Below, in pieces: positions 53,386 through 61,294 of a stretch of DNA of 64,000 nucleotides. Each line of letters starts with the position of its first letter. Position 1 is the stretch's first letter. The position numbers and the translations under genes were made by a program. The notes beneath the pieces were generated by a model. It searched no databases. It saw only the letters and a program-made list of their open reading frames with translations, and was not told the DNA's origin. Where the stretch lies: assembly GCA_030752605.1 (NCBI GenBank), contig JASMDX010000011.1, forward strand, positions 1-64,000. The letters are read 5' to 3'. The stretch is from GCA-2731375 sp002731375 (GTDB lineage Bacteria > Pseudomonadota > Alphaproteobacteria > GCA-2731375).

Positions 53386-54150
53386 CTATGTCTCCAAGCG
53401 AACGGGTAACCCCGCTGCCCGCATGGCTTGTTTCGCTTCCGTAATGGAATATTCGCCAAAATGGAAGATTGAAGCGGCCAGAACCGCATCAGCGTGGCCG
53501 CTTTCGATACCCTGCACCATATGATCCAGGGTACCGACCCCGCCCGAGGCGATGACCGGCACCGAGACGGCATCGGCCACGGCGTGGGTCAGTTCTACAT
53601 CGAAGCCCGATTTGGTGCCGTCACGGTCCATGGAGGTGAGCAGGATTTCCCCTGCGCCGAGCTCCACCATGCGCTGGGCCCAGCCGATTACCTCGATACC
53701 TGTGGGGTTACGTCCGCCGTGGGTGAAGACCTCGAAGCCGCCGTGGCCGTTGCGCTTGGCGTCGATGGCGACGACGATGCATTGATTGCCGAATTTCAGG
53801 GCCGCCTCACCGACGAATTCTGGCCGGTTGACAGCGGCGGTGTTAATGGAAACCTTGTCGGCGCCGGCCAGAAGCAGCTTGCGAACGTCTTCGACCACCC
53901 GGACGCCGCCGCCCACCGTCAGGGGCATGAAGCAATGTTCCGCCGTATCGCTGACCACGTCATAGATGATATCGCGGTTGTCCAAGGATGCGGTAATATC
54001 CAAGAATGTCAGCTCATCCGCGCCGGCCTTGTCGTAGATCTTGGCCTGTTCCACCGGGTCACCGGCATCTACCAGATCAACGAAGTTGACGCCCTTGACC
54101 ACTCGGCCATCCTGGACATCGAGACAGGGAATGACGCGCTTGGTCAACAT
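53386..54150 (-). CDS. hisF: imidazole glycerol phosphate synthase, cyclase subunit
   Basis: 254-residue TIM barrel. VIPCLDVQDGRVVKGVNF carries catalytic Asp11, and the C-terminal LTHAVADAVSVPVIASGGVG holds the second phosphate site; the mid-barrel segment TSMDRDGTKSGFD contains catalytic Asp near 130. With HisH it converts PRFAR to IGP and AICAR. Two bp from hisA, same strand. Confidence 0.95.
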   Translation of the reverse strand: MLTKRVIPCLDVQDGRVVKGVNFVDLVDAGDPVEQAKIYDKAGADELTFLDITASLDNRDIIYDVVSDTAEHCFMPLTVGGGVRVVEDVRKLLLAGADKVSINTAAVNRPEFVGEAALKFGNQCIVVAIDAKRNGHGGFEVFTHGGRNPTGIEVIGWAQRMVELGAGEILLTSMDRDGTKSGFDVELTHAVADAVSVPVIASGGVGTLDHMVQGIESGHADAVLAASIFHFGEYSITEAKQAMRAAGLPVRLET

Positions 54151-54152
54151 GT

Positions 54153-54899
54153 CTAGGCTTCCCCGCCGGTCAAGGCATTCAGGGCGGCGGCAACATCAAA
54201 AGCACCATCGTAGAGCGCCCGGCCAACAATAACGCCTTCGATGCCCCCCTTGATGCCCGTGTCGGCGGCGGCGCGCAAGGCATGCAGGTCGTCCAGACCG
54301 GTGACCCCACCCGAGGCAATCACCGGCGTCGAAATTCCTTCCGCCAGGGTGGAGGTCGCCGCGACGTTATGGCCCTGCATCGCACCGTCGCGGTCAATGT
54401 CGGTGTAGATGATGGCGGCGGCGCCGGCACCTTCGAAATGGCGGGCCAGATCAAGTACCGGCCTATCGGACTGTTTCACCCAGCCCTCGACCGCGACGCG
54501 GCCATCCCGGCCATCAATGCCGATGGCGACACGGCCTGGATGACGGCGGCACAGATCGGCCACCAGGTCTGGTTCGCGCAAGGCAAAGGTACCTATGATG
54601 ACGCGGCGAATGCCGGCCTCCAACCAGGCCAGGGCCGTGGCCTCGTCCCGAATGCCGCCGCCCAGCTGCACGGGAATGCTCAGGGCGGCAAGGATCGCGC
54701 TGACTGCTTCGCCATTAACGGGCCGGCCCTCGATGGCGCCGTTCAGATCCACCAAGTGTAGCCATTGGCAGCCCGCGTCCTGAAACGAACGCGCCTGGGC
54801 GGCGGGGTCGTTGTTGAAGACCGTGGCAGCGGCCATTTCGCCGCGCAGCAGACGGACGCAGTCACCGTCCTTCAGGTCAATGGCGGGGTACAAATTCAT
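54153..54899 (-). CDS. hisA: phosphoribosylformimino-5-aminoimidazole carboxamide ribotide isomerase
   Basis: 248 residues from ATG 54899. YPAIDLKDGDCVRLLRGE holds catalytic Asp8, VQLGGGIRD and TDIDRDGAMQGHN (second Asp) are in place, and VIASGGVTGLDD closes the phosphate site. It performs the Amadori rearrangement from ProFAR to PRFAR. The frame extends upstream into hisH, but the family start is clear. Between hisH (13 bp) and hisF (2 bp). Confidence 0.95.
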   Translation of the reverse strand: MNLYPAIDLKDGDCVRLLRGEMAAATVFNNDPAAQARSFQDAGCQWLHLVDLNGAIEGRPVNGEAVSAILAALSIPVQLGGGIRDEATALAWLEAGIRRVIIGTFALREPDLVADLCRRHPGRVAIGIDGRDGRVAVEGWVKQSDRPVLDLARHFEGAGAAAIIYTDIDRDGAMQGHNVAATSTLAEGISTPVIASGGVTGLDDLHALRAAADTGIKGGIEGVIVGRALYDGAFDVAAALNALTGGEA

Positions 54900-54912
54900 A
54901 ATATGTCTATCT

Positions 54913-55557
54913 CTACGGTGACCAGGAGAGGAAGTTGGCGATGAAGCGCAGGCCGATGGCTTGACTCTTTTCGGGATGGAATTGCGTGCCGGCAATATTG
55001 TTCTTGCCAATAGCGGCGACGATAGGCGGGCCGTAATCAACCTCGGCCAGAATACAGCTTTGTTCAGTTGGCACGAAGCCAAAGGAATGCACGAAATAGA
55101 CATGCGCGCCTACATTGATACCAGCGAACAACGTCGGCGGCGTTTCCTTGATCCGCAGGGCGTTCCAGCCCATATGCGGCACCTTCATGCGCCGATCGCC
55201 TGGCGTGATGGCGCGGACCTCGCCACCGATCCAGCCCAGGCCAGTGTGCTCGCCATGTTCCAGGCCACGATCGGCCAGCAGTTGCATGCCGACGCAAATG
55301 CCCAGGAACGGCCGGCCGCTTTGATGGACGAATTCCTGCAAGGCCTCGACCATGCCATCGACCGCGCCAAGGCCGGTCCGGCAGTCGGCAAAGGCGCCGA
55401 CGCCGGGCAGCACCACGCGGTCAGCGCCCGCCACAACATCCGCCTTCGAGGTGACCAGAACCTCGACCGCCCCGTCATGCGCCACGCCAGCGCGCTCGAA
55501 TGCCTTGGCCGCGGAGCGGAGATTGCCGGAGCCATAGTCGACGATTGCGATACGCAT
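54913..55557 (-). CDS. hisH: imidazole glycerol phosphate synthase, glutaminase subunit
   Basis: 214-residue class I glutamine amidotransferase. Start at ATG 55557 (MRIAIVDYGSGNLRS); nucleophile Cys in FLGICVGMQLL, and the His-Glu pair in TQFHPEKSQ near the C-terminus. It feeds ammonia to HisF. It directly follows the DUF2628 gene on the same strand. Confidence 0.95.
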   Translation of the reverse strand: MRIAIVDYGSGNLRSAAKAFERAGVAHDGAVEVLVTSKADVVAGADRVVLPGVGAFADCRTGLGAVDGMVEALQEFVHQSGRPFLGICVGMQLLADRGLEHGEHTGLGWIGGEVRAITPGDRRMKVPHMGWNALRIKETPPTLFAGINVGAHVYFVHSFGFVPTEQSCILAEVDYGPPIVAAIGKNNIAGTQFHPEKSQAIGLRFIANFLSWSP

Positions 55558-55575
55558 GGGTGTTCTCGAACTCAA

Positions 55576-56034
55576 TCAAACGGGATCAAAGGGTGTGGCG
55601 AAAGGCGTCAACGCGCTTGCCGGCAGAGGAACCGGCGCCGCCGCCGGCGCGGCATTGGGGGTTTCCCACTGGTGGTGAAAGAATATCTCTTCCGCCCGGC
55701 GTAAACTACCGGCGGCAACTACCGTTACCAGTTCATAGCCCTTGGCGCTCAAGCGCCAGCGGCGCCAATCGTTGGCTTGCGCCGCCACCAGCAATGATAG
55801 TACCAGCGAGAGCAACAGCACGGCGGTCTCGTTCAGGCCGGCGCCATAGGCCACGGCGGACAGGCCAGCGGTCAGTCCCAGATAGGCCAGAAGACCCCAG
55901 AACTGTACACGATACAAAAGCCACAGGAATGGGATGAACAACGCCGGCCAGCAAAAGCCTTCCTTGATCAAAACCACATCTGGGTCGCCCGAGATGTCCC
56001 CATTGGGTCGGTGTTGAACCGTGTAGAGGCGCAT
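55576..56034 (-). CDS. DUF2628 membrane protein
   Basis: 152 residues. The N-terminal LYTVQHRPNG, FCWPALFIPFLWLLY and two or three hydrophobic helices (roughly 30-90), followed by ANDWRRWRL and a cytosolic tail, match DUF2628, often found between hisB and hisH in alphaproteobacteria. No function is known. The C-terminal 30 residues are Ala/Pro-rich. Spaced 13 bp from hisB. Confidence 0.82.
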   Translation of the reverse strand: MRLYTVQHRPNGDISGDPDVVLIKEGFCWPALFIPFLWLLYRVQFWGLLAYLGLTAGLSAVAYGAGLNETAVLLLSLVLSLLVAAQANDWRRWRLSAKGYELVTVVAAGSLRRAEEIFFHHQWETPNAAPAAAPVPLPASALTPFATPFDPV

Positions 56035-56047
56035 GGATAGCCCCGCT

Positions 56048-56647
56048 TTACAGGCTGCCGCCCAGGACGCCCTTGGTCGAGGGCACTACATCGGCCCGGC
56101 GGGAGTCGATCTCTACCGCCTGGCGCAGGCTACGGGCCAGGGCCTTGAAGCAGCCTTCGATCATGTGGTGATTGTTCTCGCCATACAGCACTTCCACGTG
56201 CAGGGTGATGCCGGCGGCTTGGCTGATGGCCTGAAAAAATTCGCGGAACAGCTCCGTGTCCATATCGCCCAGTTTCGGACGGTTGAAGGCGACCTTCCAG
56301 ATAAGATAGGGCCGATCGGACAAATCCAGCGCCACCCGAGTCAGGGTTTCATCCATGGGCACCACGGCATTGCCATAGCGGACGATGCCCGTGCGTTCGC
56401 CCAATGCCTGGCGGATCGCCTCGCCGATGGCCAGGCCGGCATCCTCGGTGGTGTGGTGGCCGTCAATATGCAGATCGCCGTTTGCCCGCACCTTTAGATC
56501 GATCAGACTGTGGCGCGACAGCTGCTCCAGCATATGGTCAAGAAAACCAAGTCCGGTCTCCACATCATAGCTGCCCGTACCGTCCAGATTAACCTCAACG
56601 GTAATCTGGGTTTCCTTGGTATTGCGTTCCACCTTGGCCTGGCGCAT
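56048..56647 (-). CDS. hisB: imidazoleglycerol-phosphate dehydratase
   Basis: 199 residues. Metal-binding GHHTTEDAGLAIG and the second site ENNHHMIEGCFKALAR are both intact, plus the FLDHMLEQL and GNAVVPMDE segments. It dehydrates IGP to imidazole acetol phosphate. First gene of the his cluster reading leftward, with an AGAGGAGC site; it diverges from hslV. Monofunctional form, without the phosphatase domain. Confidence 0.95.
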   Translation of the reverse strand: MRQAKVERNTKETQITVEVNLDGTGSYDVETGLGFLDHMLEQLSRHSLIDLKVRANGDLHIDGHHTTEDAGLAIGEAIRQALGERTGIVRYGNAVVPMDETLTRVALDLSDRPYLIWKVAFNRPKLGDMDTELFREFFQAISQAAGITLHVEVLYGENNHHMIEGCFKALARSLRQAVEIDSRRADVVPSTKGVLGGSL

Positions 56648-56782
56648 GGCCCTTGCTCCTCTTTGCCGCCTGAACCCATTTTCCGGCCGCTTTATATATA
56701 CAGCGCGGTATAACAGTCCGGCGCGGCAATCGCCAGCACGTGTTCGTTAACCTTGATTGTTTCGTGTATGGAATTCGTGAAG

Positions 56783-56808
56783 CTTGAATAGAACCGTGTT
56801 TCGCCATA
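56783..56808 (+). promoter_or_regulatory. candidate heat-shock (sigma-32) promoter of hslVU
   Basis: CTTGAA at 56783-56788, a 14-base spacer, then GCCATA at 56803-56808, close to the RpoH consensus (CTTGAA and CCCCAT). It lies about 33 bp upstream of the hslV GTG. hslVU is a classic RpoH target, which supports the reading. Confidence 0.5.
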
Positions 56809-56841
56809 CATGAGGGGTCTGACACAAAGGATACAGAACAC

Positions 56842-57411
56842 GTGGATCATACGAACAGCGAAACCTGGTACGGCACGACGATTTTATGTGTCCGCAAGGG
56901 TGATACGGTGGTGATGGCCGGCGATGGCCAGGTCAGTCTGGGCCAGACCGTGATCAAGGCTAATGCCCGCAAGGTGCGGCGCCTGGGCACGGGCGGCAAG
57001 ATCGTTGCTGGTTTCGCCGGTGCCACGGCGGACGCCTTTACCTTGTTCGAGCGCCTGGAAGGCAAGCTGGAACAACATCCGGGCAATCTGACCCGTGCGG
57101 CTGTGGAAATGGCCAAGGATTGGCGCACCGACCGTTATCTGCGGCGCCTGGAGGCGATGATGGCGGTAGCGGATGTAGATACCTCACTGGTGCTGACCGG
57201 AACCGGCGATGTGCTGGAACCCGAGGATGGTCTGATCGGTATCGGGTCGGGGGGTTCCTACGCCCTGGCGGCGGCCCGCGCCCTGATCGACCGGGATGAC
57301 ATGGCGTCGGAGGATATTGCCCGCCGCGCCATGCAGATCGCTGCCGGCATCTGCGTGTACACTAACGAGAATGTCACCTTGGAATCCCTTTGCCCCGAGA
57401 GCGATACATGA
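56842..57411 (+). CDS. hslV: ATP-dependent protease, peptidase subunit HslV
   Basis: 189 residues from a GTG start. The N-terminal threonine peptidase begins at Thr12 (YGTTILCVRK), exposed after propeptide removal; VVMAGDGQVSLGQT and KVRRLGTGGKIVAGFAGA, plus GIGSGGSYALAAARAL, are conserved. It assembles as a dodecamer capped by HslU. Its TGA overlaps the hslU ATG. Confidence 0.95.
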   Translation: MDHTNSETWYGTTILCVRKGDTVVMAGDGQVSLGQTVIKANARKVRRLGTGGKIVAGFAGATADAFTLFERLEGKLEQHPGNLTRAAVEMAKDWRTDRYLRRLEAMMAVADVDTSLVLTGTGDVLEPEDGLIGIGSGGSYALAAARALIDRDDMASEDIARRAMQIAAGICVYTNENVTLESLCPESDT

Positions 57412-58721
57412 CCGAATTCAGCCCCCGGGAAATCGTTTCCGAGCTTGACCGTTTTATCGTCGGCCAGAACGATGCCAAGCGTGCCGTCGCCATTGCCTTG
57501 CGCAATCGCTGGCGCCGTATGCAGCTGGAAGGCAGCATGCGAGAAGAGGTGATGCCCAAGAATATCCTGATGATCGGCCCCACGGGTGTCGGCAAGACCG
57601 AGATCGCCCGCCGCCTGGCGCGGCTGGCCGGCGCGCCGTTCGTCAAGGTTGAAGCCACGAAATTCACCGAGGTTGGCTATGTTGGCCGGGACGTCGAACA
57701 GATCGTCCGCGACTTGGTGGAAATAGCACTGACTATGATGCGGGAAAAGCGCCGGGAAACGGTTCAGGCCAAGGCCGAGCTGGCGGCGGAAGAACGCGTG
57801 CTTGACGCCCTGGTGGGCGACACCGCATCCGAATCCACCCGCGATGCGTTCCGCCAGAAGTTGCGCGAGGGCGACTTGGCGGAAAAGGAAGTCGAGCTGG
57901 ACCTGGCCGATACGGGTGGCGGCGGCCTGCCCACGTTCGAGGTGCCTGGAATGCCCGGGGCACAGATGGGCATGCTGAACCTGAACGATATGCTGGGCAA
58001 GGCTCTGGGTGGCGAGCGCACCAAGCGCCGGCGCCTGACCGTGGCGGAATCCTATGACGTCCTGGTGGCGGAGGAATCTGACAAGCTGCTGGATGAAGAG
58101 GCCCTGGTCCGTGATGCCCTGAAGGCGGTGGAAGAAAACGGCATCGTCTTTCTCGACGAAATCGACAAGGTTACTGCGCGTTCCGAACGCTCGGGCGGCG
58201 ATGTCAGCCGGGAAGGCGTGCAGCGGGATCTGCTGCCTTTGTTGGAAGGTACCACTGTCTCCACCAAGTACGGCGCCATCAAGACCGACCATGTGCTGTT
58301 TATCGCCTCGGGCGCTTTCCATTTGGCCAAGCCGTCGGATTTGTTGCCTGAATTACAGGGCCGTCTGCCTATTCGGGTGGAGCTGTCTGCTCTGGGCGCG
58401 GATGACTTCAAGCGCATTCTGCTGGAACCGGAAACGTCGTTGATCAAGCAATATGTCGCCTTGATGGATACCGAAGGCGTGACCCTGGAATTCGCCGATG
58501 ATGCCATCGACGAAATAGCCGCCGTCGCGGCGGAGGTCAACCAGAACGTGGAGAATATCGGCGCCAGGCGCCTGCACACGATTTTGGAGCGGGTGCTGGA
58601 TGAAATCAGCTTCACCGCCACGGACCGGCCCGGTGAAACCGTTATGATCGATGCCGCTTACGTGCGCGACAACATGGGCGACCTGGCGAAAAACGCCGAT
58701 TTGTCGAAGTTTATTCTGTAG
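57408..58721 (+). CDS. hslU: ATP-dependent protease, ATPase subunit HslU
   Basis: 437 residues from ATG 57408 (MTEFSPREIVSELD). Walker A GPTGVGKTE at 57-65, pore loop GYVGRD at 90-95, the I domain at about 110-230 and Walker B IVFLDEIDK, then the sensor regions QGRLPIRVELSAL and GARRLHTILERVLDEI, ending LSKFIL, which inserts into HslV. It unfolds substrates for HslV. Its 3' end overlaps a convergent kinase fragment by 11 bp. Confidence 0.96.
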   Translation: MTEFSPREIVSELDRFIVGQNDAKRAVAIALRNRWRRMQLEGSMREEVMPKNILMIGPTGVGKTEIARRLARLAGAPFVKVEATKFTEVGYVGRDVEQIVRDLVEIALTMMREKRRETVQAKAELAAEERVLDALVGDTASESTRDAFRQKLREGDLAEKEVELDLADTGGGGLPTFEVPGMPGAQMGMLNLNDMLGKALGGERTKRRRLTVAESYDVLVAEESDKLLDEEALVRDALKAVEENGIVFLDEIDKVTARSERSGGDVSREGVQRDLLPLLEGTTVSTKYGAIKTDHVLFIASGAFHLAKPSDLLPELQGRLPIRVELSALGADDFKRILLEPETSLIKQYVALMDTEGVTLEFADDAIDEIAAVAAEVNQNVENIGARRLHTILERVLDEISFTATDRPGETVMIDAAYVRDNMGDLAKNADLSKFIL

Positions 58722-59169
58722 TCGCGCCAACGTCGGTGGCGGGAGGCAGGGCGACAATAAACCGGCTGCCGATGCCTTCTTCCGATTCCAGGAATATCCG
58801 TCCGTGGTGGTGCTCCACGATGCGCCGGACCAGGGTTAGATCAAGAGCTTGGCCCTCCGTCTCGCCCATCAGAACCCGGCGATGGAACAGATCCCAAACA
58901 TGCTGGTAATGTTCAGCGGCGAACCCCATGCCATTATCCGAGACCTGATAGACCGCGCGGCCTCCAATTACCTCTCCCGATACCTTTACGGCGCGAGGAC
59001 GGTCGGGGTGGCGGTATTTGATGGCATTGCCAAGAAGATTACTGAAACCCATCTGCAAATGAGCCGCATCGCCCCTGCAAGGCGGCAAATGGGCGATTTT
59101 TATCATGCCGCCTGTATTCTTTAGTTCGCCGGCCAGCGTCCCAGCGATTTTCGCCAACATCTCGTTCAT
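58711..59169 (-). pseudogene. histidine-kinase ATPase fragment with broken G2 box
   Basis: 152 codons that read as the HATPase_c end of a sensor kinase: the N box FSNLLGNAIKY, G1 SDNGMGF, and a C-terminal LVRRIVEHHHGRIFLESEEGIGSRF. The lid/G2 motif expected as GTGLGL is GQALDL here, so ATP binding is doubtful. There is no phospho-accepting His helix, and the start region (MNEMLAKIAGTLAG) is short. Either a degenerate kinase remnant or a specialised small ATPase-like protein. It faces hslU. Confidence 0.55.
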
Positions 59170-59230
59170 TTCTGTATTTATATAACTTCAGGTGGCCGGT
59201 ATATAGTCTCGCGCCGCCGGAAGCTGTCTC

Positions 59231-59860
59231 TTAGGCCGGGTATTCGAGGCCTCGCCGGGCTGCCATGTCGCGACCGATTTCCTCCATGTCCTCGACGCTG
59301 AAACGGCGCCGGGCCAGGGGCAAAATAATATTGTTTTCCCAGACAATATGCCGCCGCTGGGTTTCCACGAAGCGGACGACGGAAGTTTCGAACAGCTCCT
59401 TGTTTGCCACGGGCTTCCCAGCCAATAAATCGGCATGGCCCGACACAAGAGGCTGTATCAAGGCAAGATCTTCCTCGTGCTCCTGATGCAAGGTGGCCAG
59501 AATCTGCTTGGTCTCGTAATCGGCCGGGCTGCGCAGCTCTAGACGGGGAAACAAATCGTCTTCCTCGTCGGCGATGTGAGGTGACAGTTCGTCCCGCAGA
59601 TAGGCATGGATGACCGCCATGTCGGCGGCGATAGCCTCGTCCGTTGGCGGTTGGGCATAAACGCCCTCCGTCAGCAAGCGGTCCATGGTGGCTATGATTT
59701 GGCGCAAGCGGTAATGATCGGCAAAAATATATTCGATGGGCTCGCGCAAAAGGTTCTCTGGAATCAGCTCCAGGACCAGTGGTTCCCGCTGGCGCGGCGC
59801 TTTATTTTTTAAACTACTAGCCAACCCGCCAACTCCTAATTCGAAGGTAAATCTATTCAT
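59231..59860 (-). CDS. hemerythrin HHE-domain protein
   Basis: 209 residues. Di-iron ligand motifs are visible: DHYRLR, ELSPHIADEEDDLFPRL (H-x3-E type), LHQEHEEDL and RRHIVWENNIILPLA. Such proteins bind O2 or NO, or donate iron (YtfE/DnrN-like). ATG 59860 is given; TTG 59824, preceded by a GGAG site, is a credible alternative. It stands just before the decayed nir locus, and an FNR-type box lies upstream, so a role in nitrosative or low-oxygen stress is plausible. Confidence 0.82.
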   Translation of the reverse strand: MNRFTFELGVGGLASSLKNKAPRQREPLVLELIPENLLREPIEYIFADHYRLRQIIATMDRLLTEGVYAQPPTDEAIAADMAVIHAYLRDELSPHIADEEDDLFPRLELRSPADYETKQILATLHQEHEEDLALIQPLVSGHADLLAGKPVANKELFETSVVRFVETQRRHIVWENNIILPLARRRFSVEDMEEIGRDMAARRGLEYPA

Positions 59861-59877
59861 AAGCGCGGTTTGACGCC

Positions 59878-59891
59878 TTGACCCACATCAA
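59878..59891 (-). promoter_or_regulatory. FNR/NNR-type box upstream of the hemerythrin gene
   Basis: TTGACCCACATCAA at 59878-59891 differs by one base from the FNR/Crp consensus TTGAT-N4-ATCAA. Its centre is about 24 bp before ATG 59860, or 60 bp before the alternative TTG 59824, the latter being better suited to activation. FNR/NNR regulators control denitrification and NO-stress genes. Confidence 0.45.
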
Positions 59892-59927
59892 AGATCGGGA
59901 CAATGCACGTATTTATTGTAAGGCGAA

Positions 59928-60725
59928 CTAGAGGCTCGCCATGGGCTTGGATTTCAGGTGTTCAAGGGCCAGGGCGGCAAGACCGTCATCGCCGCCAATG
60001 GTGCCGCAATAGCAGGCCGGACAGGTGGCTAGGGCAAAGGCCTGATTCATATCCTCCGCGCCATGACGTCCCTCGCCGGCAAACAGGCCGATACCAAGCA
60101 AGGGACGGCCGGAGCAGGCCAGAACGTCGTCCAAATGTGGTGGTTGATCCAGGAACGCGACCTCGACGGCGGCGAATTCATGCTGGGCGGCGATGCGTTC
60201 CTGGTGCGTCCGCGCGGCCAGGGCCGAGGCCGGATCTTGCAGCGAACCATGGGCAATCAATAGCAGACGGCAATCCGCCGCCGGCCAGGCCGCCGCCCGG
60301 GCCGAGTTTTTACCCCGCCTGGAGATCAATTCGGCCAGGCCGGGGTTCAGGCCGAGGGGGGACCACAAAAACGGCTTTCGTGAACCGGGAATATGCGCCA
60401 TAGCCTCCATCAGGTGCTGCCGGGAGGTCACGCCGTCACTCATCATGAACGGCAGCAGGCAGAGCGATTGACCGCCCGGCGCGGCCTCAAGCTGGTGCAG
60501 AACATCCGCCAGGGCCGGCGTGCCGCGCAGCACCGCTGCCCTGACCTGATCAAAATTGCCCATCGCCGCCAAATTGGCGGCCAAGGCATGCAGGGTGGCA
60601 TCGCCAGCGGCACTGCCCGTACCGTGACCGACCACGATTAGCGGGCTATCGTCCTTCCCAGCCCCATTACCGTCTTGATGTCTAATGGGAGGTTCCCGCC
60701 GACAGAGTGATTTTGCTGAAGACAT
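59928..60725 (-). CDS. CbiX/SirB-like sirohydrochlorin chelatase (two-domain)
   Basis: Up to 265 residues; the start is unclear because the first 25 residues overlap the nirF relic and no good internal start is seen. Two chelatase halves: VVGHGTGSAAGDATLHALAANL and, later, LLLIAHGSLQDPASALAARTH, each with the metal-binding His, plus VEVAFLDQPPHLDDVL and PLLGIGLFAGEG. It would insert a metal into sirohydrochlorin. Sitting after nirE-nirC-nirF, it could supply siroheme, the precursor of heme d1. The CPACYC near the C-terminus is unusual and might bind a metal or cluster. Confidence 0.65.
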   Translation of the reverse strand: MSSAKSLCRREPPIRHQDGNGAGKDDSPLIVVGHGTGSAAGDATLHALAANLAAMGNFDQVRAAVLRGTPALADVLHQLEAAPGGQSLCLLPFMMSDGVTSRQHLMEAMAHIPGSRKPFLWSPLGLNPGLAELISRRGKNSARAAAWPAADCRLLLIAHGSLQDPASALAARTHQERIAAQHEFAAVEVAFLDQPPHLDDVLACSGRPLLGIGLFAGEGRHGAEDMNQAFALATCPACYCGTIGGDDGLAALALEHLKSKPMASL

Positions 60726-60924
60726 TGTATTTTCCCGACGGCTTCACCATGGAGATGCGTTTCACTTCCTTCAAGGTCTTGGCATCATAGACCACCAGGG
60801 CCCCATCCATGTCCCAGATCGATACCAGGTCCGAATTGCCGGTCCCGCGCAGGGTTTCCGTCTGTGCATTGGCCGTGACGGAAAGGCATAGCAAGGCACA
60901 GGTGATGAAGGCGAAAATTCTCAT
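60682..60924 (-). pseudogene. nirF: nirF remnant: signal peptide joined to the last 60 residues
   Basis: 80 codons: a signal peptide (MRIFAFITCALLCLSVTANA), about ten residues, then WDMDGALVVYDAKTLKEVKR and SGKYNVFSKITLSAGTSH, which is the C-terminal end of NirF/cytochrome d1 beta-propeller proteins. NirF is about 390 residues and works in heme d1 synthesis; around 310 residues from the middle are missing. The junction is in frame, so the deletion left an open but presumably useless gene. Confidence 0.72.
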
Positions 60925-60934
60925 CGTTCGTCTT

Positions 60935-61294
60935 TCATTGTTCAACTTTAAGCGTCTGGCTCGTCCTCATGGCCCGTACCAGAAAGGCGGCTTCCTTCTC
61001 CTCGAGCAGAAAGCGCCAGGGCGGCATGGGCCTGCCCGGCAGGCTCTGCATGATGATTTCCACCAAGGCGTCATCGGGTTTATCCGCTAAATTTGCCGGC
61101 AACAGAGGCGTGCCCAGGCCACCCTTGAAGGTCAGGCCACGGCAGGAACCGCAATCTTGTTGCAAGAGATACAGCAACTCCTTCTGCCGCGTTGCCGGGA
61201 TACTGTCTTCACTCCAGACCGGAGTGATCGAAGTCGCAAGCAGGACGGCGGTCAGGCAGGCCTTAGCTGCCCACAGCGGAATTCGGCTGTTCAT
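60935..61294 (-). CDS. nirC: NirC-like c-type cytochrome with mutated heme motif
   Basis: 119 residues with a signal peptide (AKACLTAVLLATSITPVWS) and a short cytochrome c domain: LLYLLQQDCGSC, GGLGTPLLPANLADKPDDAL, PGRPMPPWRFLL. The spacing and the distal Met (RPMPPW) match NirC, the electron donor/maturation partner of NirS. The heme attachment site is Cys-Gly-Ser-Cys-Arg instead of CxxCH; CGT for CAT/CAC is a one-base change at 61139-61141. Without the axial His the protein is unlikely to hold heme normally. The ATG overlaps nirE by 32 bp. Confidence 0.72.
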   Translation of the reverse strand: MNSRIPLWAAKACLTAVLLATSITPVWSEDSIPATRQKELLYLLQQDCGSCRGLTFKGGLGTPLLPANLADKPDDALVEIIMQSLPGRPMPPWRFLLEEKEAAFLVRAMRTSQTLKVEQ

